Origin: Candidatus Zhuqueibacterota bacterium
GTDB taxonomy: Bacteria; Zhuqueibacterota; Zhuqueibacteria; Residuimicrobiales; Oceaniaggregativiventaceae
Assembly: GCA_014728085.1 (NCBI GenBank)
Contig: WJMF01000222.1
Span: forward strand, 60,966 to 124,965
Length of the DNA: 64,000 nucleotides
Direction: 5' to 3'
The position numbers and the translations under genes were made by a program. This document shows positions 34,101-42,153 of the stretch, in pieces. The stretch's first letter is position 1. Every line of letters begins with the position of its first letter. The notes under the pieces are model-generated. The model was not told where the DNA came from, searched no databases, and was given only the letters and a program-made list of their open reading frames with translations.

Positions 34101-35278
34101 CAAAACAGTCCGGCGCCGCGATAAAAAATATTGTCGCTGGTGACATTGTTAAAAATCCGGCAGCGTTCAAAAACAACGTCCGAATTCCCGGTAATAAAAA
34201 CACCGCCGCCCGGACTTTTGGCAAAATTATGGCTTATCGTACATCCGATGAACACAGGCGATGATTCGCCCGTAATATGAATTCCCCCGCCGCCATCATC
34301 AATCTGGGCGATGTGAGAGACATTGTTTTTAATAACGCAATCTCTGATAACCGGTTCTGAGGAATTGGCGATATGCAGACCACCACCGTGCTGATTCATT
34401 CCATTTACAATCGTAAAACCTTGTAATAAGGTGTTTTCATTTTCATCTTCGTCCCAGGTCACAACACTTCCCTGAAAATTACCATCCAGAATCGTATTCT
34501 CTATATAGGAAGAATCACCCGTGATGGCAAAATGAGAAATCACACAGATGCTTCTTCCCAAGAAATTTATATTTTCCTGATAGCGGCCGGGGGCCACCAG
34601 CACGGTGTCACCATTGGCCGTCATATCAATGGCTTCCTGTATGGTATTGGCATCGCCGGGTACCGTTATCGGACGGTTCCACGAAGGACCGCGATATTTT
34701 AGTTCCATTGCTCCGAAAGAAATAGATCCCGTACCCTTGTCATAAACTCGAACAAATCCATCTTTACCCAGGTCGAATTCCCCCAGTTCAAACCAGACGA
34801 CGCCACCCACATCAGGGGTTGCCTGAATACGATCAATGCGCGTGGTATCATGTTTGTGGTAGACAAAATATTGAGCCGGATAGCCGGCTCGATTTCTACC
34901 TTCCCGGTATTGCATAATGATTCGATAACGACCCTTTCCAAGAATACCCAATGGCGGTTTATAATCGACCCACTGTTCATTCCAGGGATAGGGTTCCCCG
35001 GGAGTGTGATTTTTCGATGTATACCAGTAAAAGCCGTGAGCCCGGGCAACATTATGCCGTCGATAATAAGGATTGTCGCCGTTCCTGCCATCATTGGCGT
35101 CCTCTTTCGGTTGAGTTGTACTCGTATCTCCGGTATAGGCGTCGATTTCGCAAATCCATTTGTCCCCGGGTTGCAAGGATTGTTGAGCATACAGTGTTAT
35201 GTTGGGGATCATAACAGTCATACAGAGTAACATAAAGGGAATCGTCATTCGCTTCGCGGATACCACATCAAAATGCAT
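31172..35278 (-). CDS. Large secreted protein: golvesin-like domain, parallel beta-helix, eight He_PIG Ig repeats, T9SS-type sorting domain
   Basis: The 1368-residue product has a signal peptide (to about residue 31) and an N-terminal golvesin-like domain (about 33-205) paralogous to the protein at 29997-30908. A right-handed parallel beta-helix follows (about 212-545; TIQEAIDMTANGDTVLVAPG is its first strand set). Eight Ig-like putative repeats (about 555-1270) carry the pattern YSDTLxAxGGxxPYTW ... LPxGLxLDxxxGxxSGxP. A sorting domain closes the protein (QNYPNPFNPTTTI at about 1286). Beta-helices of this kind occur in pectate lyases, adhesins and polysaccharide-binding proteins; catalytic residues could not be identified. 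The ATG at 35278 is chosen because GGAGG lies 7 nt upstream. Attached to the cell surface, it could bind or attack the polymer taken up by the ABC transporter. Confidence 0.8.
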   Translation of the reverse strand: MHFDVVSAKRMTIPFMLLCMTVMIPNITLYAQQSLQPGDKWICEIDAYTGDTSTTQPKEDANDGRNGDNPYYRRHNVARAHGFYWYTSKNHTPGEPYPWNEQWVDYKPPLGILGKGRYRIIMQYREGRNRAGYPAQYFVYHKHDTTRIDRIQATPDVGGVVWFELGEFDLGKDGFVRVYDKGTGSISFGAMELKYRGPSWNRPITVPGDANTIQEAIDMTANGDTVLVAPGRYQENINFLGRSICVISHFAITGDSSYIENTILDGNFQGSVVTWDEDENENTLLQGFTIVNGMNQHGGGLHIANSSEPVIRDCVIKNNVSHIAQIDDGGGGIHITGESSPVFIGCTISHNFAKSPGGGVFITGNSDVVFERCRIFNNVTSDNIFYRGAGLFCKDAAVDLYHTLVYGNAASGEESALTFAGTADAEMINCTVAMHEKKAIEALGASSLTIRNSILYNAPAEITGNITIEYSNVRGGHEGQGNIDEDPLFADPHNGDFTLSPDSPCIDAGNPSPEYNDTEDPDRPGSPLNPARGGLENDMGAFGGNMKSSVYPQHIPAVPLRDGSAGISYSDSLDAFAHGTPPFVWNIVRGELPDSLVLENQTGLVSGIAKESGESTFLVLAADEQSSAERVREYSLSILNKQIVIITDTLKTGTLDLPYSETIKAQGGEPPYTWSVQSGSLPPGLELNSQNGVISGTPSHADVFDVVMRVQDNSETPLDTTKAFSLSIVPQELIIVTPELDSGKVNAVFNDTLQAEGGIEPYTWSVESGTLPGGLILDNGSGIISGIPVEYGEFAFTLQVTDDWNEASVKSKTYNLKISPADLEIITETLAAGQLFVDYKDTVTISGGTDSLLFTLTAGRLPDSLEINATSGVISGKPAEYGQFPLTVQVADQKEPAFVQSKSYVLLIDSLDLQILTTRLDSGKQYQDYEDSLKADKGLSPYKWSLIQGTLPQGIEFDSSNAVLHGEPVEFGSYELVFRVEDSQPPPVVKEITLLLYIEPSLLRITTEDIKDGSFDDFYSDTLKADGGMPPYTWSFASDIFPPGLSLADSSGVLSGQPQAMGVFEFVAQVTDAQTVPMVDTRTYRITIAPPALTLTTTVLDTGKVDQSYSDNLTATGGYSPYQWGLVSGQLPIGVELDTTSGELRGTPTRFGNYNFVVRVMDSNVPALVDTQKVTLTILPRDLSIIDQDVDSAIVNTDYADTLSAVGGIPSYTWMLAAPVAGFQLDPETGILSGVPQQVGTYILTVYVEDSQEPAARDTMVINLYVKEQSTSAVTGLQNDIPLNYRLGQNYPNPFNPTTTITYDLPKAGWITVSIYDRLGREIRIIREYKKPGTHTYIFKALDLPSGIYFYTLRCQDFIDRKKMILVK

Positions 35279-35587
35279 ATTTAGACCTCCAAGATATTTC
35301 ACCTTTTGGGGAAATTCATTAAGCGTTGGAAAATGATTGTTTAAAATTGGATGTCAAGCTTGATAGGTGCAAATTCATGAGGACGCTGGTCCTGATGCTA
35401 AGGCTGGCTCTGTCATCTCGCTCATAATGTATGGGTATAATACAGTTGAAACATGCAAAGTGCGGAAAAAAGGATGGGTTCACTCAAAAAAAGAGATGCA
35501 TAGAGGTTATCTCTTCTCAAAAAAACTCTATGTATCTCTTTTTATGATTTTTATGGAAATTTTTTGTTTTTACATTTTAGTACACGA
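35279..35587. other. 309-bp intergenic region with a terminator and possible promoter
   Basis: A TTGACA element lies on the minus strand near 35355, but no good -10 sequence stands at the right distance. The 35488-35543 hairpin is described separately. No gene is apparent. Confidence 0.5.
35488..35543. terminator. Strong bidirectional terminator downstream of the ABC ATPase gene
   Basis: An 18-bp stem (35488-35505 with 35526-35543, one G-T pair) is flanked by runs of A on the left and T on the right. It would terminate the minus-strand ATPase gene, which ends at 35588, and could work in both directions. Confidence 0.8.
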
Positions 35588-36688
35588 TCAATAAATGCGT
35601 TCTTCCGTTTTACTGTCAAAAAAATAAATTTTATCCATATTCAGAACAACGTCTACTTTTTCTCCCACTTTATAGATCCTGTCGGAAGGTATACGCATAC
35701 AGTAACTCAAATCCCTTTTGCCGAAATAGATGAATATTTCATTACCAATGGGTTCGACAACATCTACGGTAATTTTTTGGGGTTTGCTTTTATTCTTAAA
35801 CTGTGCATTTTTCGCATCGACAATATCTTCCGGACGCACACCGAGAATAATATCTCTATCAGAAAATTCCTGCAATTTTTTACTGATTTGCGGCGATAGG
35901 TCCACATTAAATTCCTCGGATTGAAAGATCAATGTGTCACTGCCGTTTAGCCGACCATTAAAAAAATTCATCGATGGACTGCCGATAAAGGCTGCGACGA
36001 ATTTGTTTTGTGGATTGTTATACAAATTCAGCGGTGTGTCCACTTGCTGGATATAGCCTTCATTCAAAACAACGATCTTGCTTCCCATTGTCATCGCTTC
36101 CACCTGGTCGTGGGTGACATAGATCATAGTGGTTTGTAGTTTATTGTACAACCGGTTGATCTCAATGCGCATCTGCACGCGCAATTTGGCATCCAAATTG
36201 GAGAGAGGTTCATCAAACAAAAAAACTTTGGGATCACGTACAATCGCTCTGCCTACAGCCACGCGCTGTCGTTGCCCACCGGACAAAGCTTTTGGTTTAC
36301 GTTCAAGATAATCCTGTATATGCAGGATTTTTGCTGCTTCGCCAACGCGTTTTTTGATTTCTGCTTTGGGAAATTTGCGCAACTTGAGCCCAAAAGCCAT
36401 ATTATCGTAAACCGTCATATGCGGATAAAGCGCATAATTTTGAAAAACCATGGCAATATCACGATCTTTAGGCGGAATGTCGTTTACAATACGACCATCA
36501 ATTGAAATCTCTCCTTGCGTGATCTCCTCAAGGCCGGCAACCATACGCAATAAAGTCGACTTTCCACATCCCGATGGTCCAACCAATACCACGAATTCCT
36601 TGTCTTCTATGTTTAGACTGGCATTACAAACCGCTCTCACTTTTTTATCATAAACCTTGGTTACATTATTTAATTCTACAGATGCCAT
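35588..36688 (-). CDS. ABC sugar transporter ATPase (MsmK/UgpC/MalK type)
   Basis: The 366-residue protein has Walker [10 protein letters not shown], the Q-loop, the signature LSGGQRQR, Walker [13 protein letters not shown] and the switch histidine in YVTHDQ. The C-terminal regulatory (TOBE) domain of the carbohydrate-uptake class follows. It energises uptake with the permeases at 40376-42150 and the binding protein at 52011. Such ATPases are often shared by several sugar transporters. AAGGAG precedes the ATG. It is the last gene of the carbohydrate locus before a terminator. Confidence 0.93.
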   Translation of the reverse strand: MASVELNNVTKVYDKKVRAVCNASLNIEDKEFVVLVGPSGCGKSTLLRMVAGLEEITQGEISIDGRIVNDIPPKDRDIAMVFQNYALYPHMTVYDNMAFGLKLRKFPKAEIKKRVGEAAKILHIQDYLERKPKALSGGQRQRVAVGRAIVRDPKVFLFDEPLSNLDAKLRVQMRIEINRLYNKLQTTMIYVTHDQVEAMTMGSKIVVLNEGYIQQVDTPLNLYNNPQNKFVAAFIGSPSMNFFNGRLNGSDTLIFQSEEFNVDLSPQISKKLQEFSDRDIILGVRPEDIVDAKNAQFKNKSKPQKITVDVVEPIGNEIFIYFGKRDLSYCMRIPSDRIYKVGEKVDVVLNMDKIYFFDSKTEERIY

Positions 36689-36774
36689 GATTGTCTCCTT
36701 ATAAATTTACCGATGTAAAATAATCTAAAAACTCTTAAAATGCAATATCGAAAATTCCCAACCAGGGATCACGC

Positions 36775-38826
36775 TTAAACTCTGCTCTCCATTTCCACAC
36801 TCGCTACTCCGTTCTCTAAAACGGATATCCTGCACAATCCATCTTGTTGTTCAAGCGTTAAAACCTTGTCTTTGAATACAAGGCGTCCGCCATATATCAG
36901 ACCATGGCGGGATGGCATAAGAGAAATTTTATAGCCCTGTGACACCCGGGTAATTGTAACCCAGCTATCCCTGGGTGCCTCAACCGGTCGCAAATCAGGT
37001 GTTTTGCTCAACCATTTCAGTGCCTCTGCTGTATCAGTAGCGTGATGGTCAGTGAGGGCGGAAACAGGTAAATTTTCAATTGATTTTTCTGTCCTCTGAA
37101 AGACGGAAAGAATCCGGTCTTTCTTGCGCGTCAACTCTGCGACTTTTGGTTGTACAATTCTGGCAAACGGAAAAAGAACAACCTTGTAAGATTTGTCCTG
37201 GACAACAAATTGATCTCCCTGCCATTTGCCTTTTATGAATTCTGCTGAGGAAATTATATCAAATTGATAATGCTGATCTACCAGGGTCAGGACAAAACGG
37301 AAAATGTCCTGAGCAATAACATTGGCGCGGGAATCAGCCAAAGCATATAACGTCTCACAGGGAAAAATGATCAGTATATTGCTCATCGGCAGCTGATCAT
37401 CGACTGCGGTCATGTGTTCTGTCAAGCGCTGATTCCATTCCGGAAACCCCGGCCATGTACTATGATGCGGATATCCCGGCATTTTGGGGGAACCCAAAAA
37501 TTGCTCTTCCTCGCCTATCGTTCCTACAGGACCATATATGTGCGCAAACCAGCGGTTTCCGAACAAGGCCATAGCGTTAACACAATGATTCATCACGCTT
37601 TTTTGTTCACCCGGGTGTTCATCCTCTCCAATGGTCCATAAATTGTTATAGGCATATTTGTCACGGCTAAAAACACCGAGCGACTTGCATATAACCAGCA
37701 TGGAGGCCAGATTGGCATAATATGAACTATGGGAAGAAATGAGATAATTGATCGCACCCATGTCTACAAATCCGCCGTTTTTTGTCCGTTGAGCTCCCCA
37801 TAAATCCATACTCCCATGATTCATATCTGCCATGTCGGCGGATTCAAAATGCCAGGTATCGTGAATGCCGCAGGAGGTCCGAGGCCCCCAAATGCTGATA
37901 GCTTTTTCCCAGGCGGCAAGCTGTGCCTTGTTTACGGAATCCTGAATGATACGATAATACCTGTTTCTCACCTCAATATGAGATCCATCTTTACTCTCAA
38001 GCGCCAGTTTCCACAGATGGGTGGTAAGGGGTATGCCACCACTTAACTCATACTCCTTTTGCAATCCAAATGAAAAAGGCAAAGCACCATAAACACAGGT
38101 ATAACCGGGTTCATCCCACATGATCAGATCTGCACTTCCGATCGCCTTGCAAAAAGACTCTAGCTTTTGCAGATAAGCTCTCATATGAACCGGATCGGCA
38201 AAATTCACATGGCAGGCAAAAGCTCGAAAAAAAGCAATAACCTTCCACGATCGCTGGTCCGGAGGATTAAAAAAGCCAAACGCTTCCATGTATCCGTCTT
38301 GTGCATTGTAGAAGAACTGTGCATCGTTGGTGATATCGATGATTTCTTCCGGTAAAAATCTCGACTCATTCGATGGAATGGCATAGACGGCGGCAACCCC
38401 TGCCGGTGTAAAGGCAATGGCCACTTCATGAATCATATGAGACTGACGCGGCTGCAAACGGCAGCGAACAGAAAATTTGTTCTTCTCGATAACAGACGTG
38501 TGGGGCACCTTTTGAGCTTGAACCTCATCCCCAAAAAACAACAGAGGCAATCCGGTCGAAGACTCGCTCAACTGACGTGAAAGAAATCGCGGATCAGGCA
38601 CTGCCCAAAATTGTATGTTGTAATGACGGCACAATTCGCTGATGTGACGACAGGCTTTTATTGCTGCTGGCTGGTCCCAGCGATATCGACTGCAGCGGAC
38701 AAAAGCGGCGACACCGCCAAAGCCGGCCCGCTGGATATCATGAAATTGTCGCTCCAGTTCTTTTTCATCTTCAATGACATGATCAGTTATAGTCCACATC
38801 ATCGTTGTTGCTGGCATGGATATCAT
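36775..38826 (-). CDS. Glycoside-hydrolase-like protein, GH106-like TIM barrel (cytoplasmic)
   Basis: The 683-residue protein has no signal peptide. The N-terminal part, with MMWTITDHVIEDEKELERQFHDI and then GFGGVAAFVR, resembles the barrel start of GH106-type and related enzymes. The later NILIIFPCETLYAL and VVLFPFARIVQP segments fit the glutamine-amidotransferase-like domain found after the barrel in that group. GH106 includes alpha-L-rhamnosidases. Specificity cannot be fixed here, and the relation is by pattern only. The ATG at 38826 is chosen over 38916 because AAGGG lies 8 nt upstream. It lies between the ATPase gene and the permease block, so intracellular cleavage of the imported oligosaccharide is likely. 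Confidence 0.6.
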   Translation of the reverse strand: MISMPATTMMWTITDHVIEDEKELERQFHDIQRAGFGGVAAFVRCSRYRWDQPAAIKACRHISELCRHYNIQFWAVPDPRFLSRQLSESSTGLPLLFFGDEVQAQKVPHTSVIEKNKFSVRCRLQPRQSHMIHEVAIAFTPAGVAAVYAIPSNESRFLPEEIIDITNDAQFFYNAQDGYMEAFGFFNPPDQRSWKVIAFFRAFACHVNFADPVHMRAYLQKLESFCKAIGSADLIMWDEPGYTCVYGALPFSFGLQKEYELSGGIPLTTHLWKLALESKDGSHIEVRNRYYRIIQDSVNKAQLAAWEKAISIWGPRTSCGIHDTWHFESADMADMNHGSMDLWGAQRTKNGGFVDMGAINYLISSHSSYYANLASMLVICKSLGVFSRDKYAYNNLWTIGEDEHPGEQKSVMNHCVNAMALFGNRWFAHIYGPVGTIGEEEQFLGSPKMPGYPHHSTWPGFPEWNQRLTEHMTAVDDQLPMSNILIIFPCETLYALADSRANVIAQDIFRFVLTLVDQHYQFDIISSAEFIKGKWQGDQFVVQDKSYKVVLFPFARIVQPKVAELTRKKDRILSVFQRTEKSIENLPVSALTDHHATDTAEALKWLSKTPDLRPVEAPRDSWVTITRVSQGYKISLMPSRHGLIYGGRLVFKDKVLTLEQQDGLCRISVLENGVASVEMESRV

Positions 38827-38992
38827 AGGAAAAACCCTTTTATGAACAAGTTGCCGGATTCTGCATGAATCAACGATAAGTTTCAATAAACAAAACAGAA
38901 AATCCGTATGACACAAATTCGCTGCCCTCGCTTTACCGAAAACAGCATTTACCTAATAAAAATAAAAAGATAGCTAAACAAGGCCATATTGA

Positions 38993-40366
38993 TTATTGCA
39001 AACACACAAATAACACCTCATCAAACCAACTCTTCCCTTCACCGCTTTGCTGAAGGATGATATGCATCCTGTCGGGAGCAGGGATGAGCGTTTTTGTCGT
39101 AATGGAGAGTTTGCACCATCCCGTTGTGGATGCAGACAACTTTTCACTCTTAACCGTTTCATACTTTCTGGTATCAAAAACGGATCCTTTGTTCTCCAAA
39201 TGGTAACGCAGGGCAATAAAAACCTCTCCCTGCAAGTGTTCGATAAAGACACGGGCGATTAAGCGATACTGTTCCCCGGCAGCAAAAGGCTTGCCGCCAA
39301 AAGCCGGTCCCAGTGAGGTCATGATCCAGTGATTATTCCCTTTGGTTGATTTTATACCTAATGACCCCGGGGTTTCATACCCTTTGTGGCGATCCCAAAA
39401 ATGCACTCCCCTCTCGTCGGCTTCAAAACTCCAGGGCCACGCCTGCGATGGATTGGGAATATCTTTTACGTTTTTATCGAACTGATTCAAGCCTTCCGTG
39501 TAAATCGGCACCTGATCGATCTCCGGGGCCGGTCTGGGGCGGGCGCGGGCAACAATGCGTTCACCCCGGCTTTGATTTAAGGCATAAAGAACAAAAAAAG
39601 CCTCCAATCGACTGCCACCCGGCAGATAAAAAGACTCTTGGCGGCCATTTCGATATGCGAAATGAGTGTCCCACATGTATGCACAAACACCTGCCGTTAC
39701 GGAACCTGTTGATTGAATCTCAATAACGGGATTAATCTCTTCCAATAAATAACATAACCGATCCCCTTTTCGCATGGGAATATTGTGCTTGTCACTGGAT
39801 TCCAAATGATGATGTGGAATGGATTGCACAGCTGCGGATTCCAGATAACACGCCTGATATTTCTTCTCCAGGTTTGCATCGTTGGTAAAAACACCCTGAG
39901 GAAAAAAATTACAAAATTCAATTTCACCGTGAAACGGATTTCCGGTAACATGCCATCTTTGGTTCATTAATACCGTTAATATCGCCTTCACATGAATTAC
40001 ATAGCTGTTTATTTCCCCTGAAAATTCTATCGTAACCGTATATAGACTTTTGATACTGCGCGACTTGTTATACCCTTCACACTGAAAGCGTAATACTTGT
40101 GGTGACTCCTGTAATACCGTTAACCGCCCTGTTACGCCTGCATGCCGTTCAGGGTCCTGGTGGTTGGCATACTGCATCCAGTATAACTTTAAGGGTACCT
40201 CTGAACCAATGACGGCAGGATGATCCGGGGAAAACAACACATCAAAAAGCTGCAAATTTTCAACCCGGCCAATACAATTGTCGTGGTCCAGCAGCAACAA
40301 CCCGGATTTTGTTGCTTTAAAGGCAAAATTCGGATGGTATAAAATAGGTTGGGGTGTCTTTACCAT
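38993..40366 (-). CDS. Uncharacterised beta-rich protein in the sugar-transport operon
   Basis: The 457-residue protein has no signal peptide and no motif I recognise. The first 300 residues are rich in beta strands and aromatic residues and look like a supersandwich fold as found in sugar mutarotases or GH-associated domains. The last 150 (from WSFEADERGVHFWD) resemble a CBM4/9-type jelly roll. It lies 10 bp downstream of the second permease gene, so it probably acts on or binds the imported sugar. Without recognisable catalytic residues no activity is proposed. Confidence 0.6.
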   Translation of the reverse strand: MVKTPQPILYHPNFAFKATKSGLLLLDHDNCIGRVENLQLFDVLFSPDHPAVIGSEVPLKLYWMQYANHQDPERHAGVTGRLTVLQESPQVLRFQCEGYNKSRSIKSLYTVTIEFSGEINSYVIHVKAILTVLMNQRWHVTGNPFHGEIEFCNFFPQGVFTNDANLEKKYQACYLESAAVQSIPHHHLESSDKHNIPMRKGDRLCYLLEEINPVIEIQSTGSVTAGVCAYMWDTHFAYRNGRQESFYLPGGSRLEAFFVLYALNQSRGERIVARARPRPAPEIDQVPIYTEGLNQFDKNVKDIPNPSQAWPWSFEADERGVHFWDRHKGYETPGSLGIKSTKGNNHWIMTSLGPAFGGKPFAAGEQYRLIARVFIEHLQGEVFIALRYHLENKGSVFDTRKYETVKSEKLSASTTGWCKLSITTKTLIPAPDRMHIILQQSGEGKSWFDEVLFVCLQ

Positions 40367-40375
40367 AAATGAAAA

Positions 40376-41236
40376 TTATCCTTTCAATCCGCCAACGTTC
40401 AAACCTTTCATAAATTGTCGTTGTGCCAGGAAAAAAACAATAATGTTGGGAATCAAAACCAACACAGAGGCGGCCATAAGCAAATGCCACTGGGTGACGC
40501 CGGAACCAATAATCTGATTCTTGAGAAGGTTTAGCCCCAGGGTCAAGGTGGCCTTTTCAAAAGAATTTATATAAATCAATGGATTAAAAAAATCGTTCCA
40601 TACCCCAATGAAGGTAAACACCACAACGGTTGCGATTACCGGCCTGGATAGCGGTAAAATAATATTCCAGTATATTCTAAAACGACTCGCTCCGTCCATC
40701 AGGGCGGCCTCATCGTATTGATAGGGAATGGTCATAAAAAATTGCCGCAACAAAAAAATATAAAAGGGCGAGCCGAAAAATGCCGGCAAAATAAGAGGGA
40801 TAAAAGTATCCACCCAACCCAAACGCGCAAAAATGGTATAGAGCGGGATCATCGTTACCTGCGCCGGCAGCATCATTGTCGCGATGCACAAGCCAAATAA
40901 TTTGTTTCGTCCCCTGAATTGCAAACGGGCAAAACCATATGCAACCAACGTACAGGAAAAAATCGTGCCCGCAAGCACCATCGTCACAATAAAAGCCGTA
41001 TTTAAAAAATATCTGCCAAAGGGCAATAATGTTATGGCCTGATGATAATTATCCCAATGCAATGTATCCGGAATCCAATCAAAGGGCACTTTGAACACGC
41101 CTTCCAGGCTGTGTAAGGAGGAAGAAACCATCCAGATAAAGGGGGTAATAAAGACCATGCTCATCGCTACCAAAATCAGATAAGAAAAACCTAACCGAAG
41201 CAACGCATAATATTTTTTCCCTGCGATCTTTTCCAT
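40376..41236 (-). CDS. ABC sugar permease (MalG/UgpE type)
   Basis: The 286-residue membrane protein has six predicted segments. It carries the EAA loop (EAALMDGASRFRIYWNIILPLSRP), which docks the ATPase, as in the MalG/UgpE branch. GGGGG precedes the ATG. It lies 5 bp after the partner permease gene, so the two form a translationally linked pair. Confidence 0.93.
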   Translation of the reverse strand: MEKIAGKKYYALLRLGFSYLILVAMSMVFITPFIWMVSSSLHSLEGVFKVPFDWIPDTLHWDNYHQAITLLPFGRYFLNTAFIVTMVLAGTIFSCTLVAYGFARLQFRGRNKLFGLCIATMMLPAQVTMIPLYTIFARLGWVDTFIPLILPAFFGSPFYIFLLRQFFMTIPYQYDEAALMDGASRFRIYWNIILPLSRPVIATVVVFTFIGVWNDFFNPLIYINSFEKATLTLGLNLLKNQIIGSGVTQWHLLMAASVLVLIPNIIVFFLAQRQFMKGLNVGGLKG

Positions 41237-41241
41237 ACTGC

Positions 41242-42150
41242 TTACCCCCTTTCCCCGCTTTCATAATATACCCAGCGTCGCGATAATTTAAACTGAAAAA
41301 AGGTGAAAATTAAAATAATGGCAAATAATATCCAGGCCAGAGTCGAGGCATATCCCATTTTAAATTGTTGAAATGCTTTCTTATAAAGGTAGAGCACGAA
41401 AAAAAGTGTGCTGTTGTTCGGCCCACCCTCCTGCCCTTGTCCGGCGGTTGCTGTCATGACAAATGCCTGAGTAAAAACCTGGAAGGAACCGATAATGTTC
41501 ATAACCAGATTAAAAAAGATTGCCGGTGTGATCAGGGGCAGGGTAATATTTCGAATTTTATGCCAGCCTCTGGCACCATCCAGTTCTGCTGCTTCATAAA
41601 GCTCTTCCGGTATATTCTGCAAGGCGGCCAAATTGATTATCATCCCTCCTCCAATTCCCCAAAGAGACATCAGGATTAGGGCGGGTTTTGACCAGGTTTC
41701 ACTGTGCAGCCATAACGGCCCCTGAATTCCAACCCACTCCAGAATCCGGTTTAATAGACCAAATTCAGGATTGAATATCCACATCCATACAATTGAAACC
41801 GCAACCAGATTTGTAATTGAAGGCAAGAAATATATAGTCCGGAAAAAACTCATACCGCGCAATTTTTGATTCAACATCAGAGCCAAAAAGAGGGATACCA
41901 ATACCCCCAGAGGAACTGAAAAAAAGACATAATAAGCGGTGTTCCAGAGACTCTTGTAGACCAAAGGATCATTTGACAAAGCCTGCTGGTAATTGCTCAA
42001 CCCGATCCATTGCGGAGGGGAGAGCAAGGACCAGCGGGTAAAACTCATCATAAAAGACCCCAACATGGGCCCGGCGGCAAACAAGATAAAGCCAACCAGC
42101 CATGGCGATATGAAAAGATACCCTTGCAGATCTCGTTTCCACTTTTTCAT
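41242..42150 (-). CDS. ABC sugar permease (MalF/UgpA type)
   Basis: The 302-residue membrane protein carries the EAA loop EAAELDGARGWHKIRNITLPL of MalF/UgpA-type permeases and six membrane segments. AGGAG precedes the ATG, overlapping the stop of the upstream 812-residue gene (3-bp gap). It pairs with the MalG-type permease to form the channel for a carbohydrate substrate. Confidence 0.93.
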   Translation of the reverse strand: MKKWKRDLQGYLFISPWLVGFILFAAGPMLGSFMMSFTRWSLLSPPQWIGLSNYQQALSNDPLVYKSLWNTAYYVFFSVPLGVLVSLFLALMLNQKLRGMSFFRTIYFLPSITNLVAVSIVWMWIFNPEFGLLNRILEWVGIQGPLWLHSETWSKPALILMSLWGIGGGMIINLAALQNIPEELYEAAELDGARGWHKIRNITLPLITPAIFFNLVMNIIGSFQVFTQAFVMTATAGQGQEGGPNNSTLFFVLYLYKKAFQQFKMGYASTLAWILFAIILIFTFFQFKLSRRWVYYESGERG

Positions 42151-42153
42151 CCG

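Noticed and set aside
35279..35302. GTG at 35302 as start of the large beta-helix protein
   Set aside because: The ATG at 35278 has GGAGG at 7-nt spacing and gives a better signal peptide.
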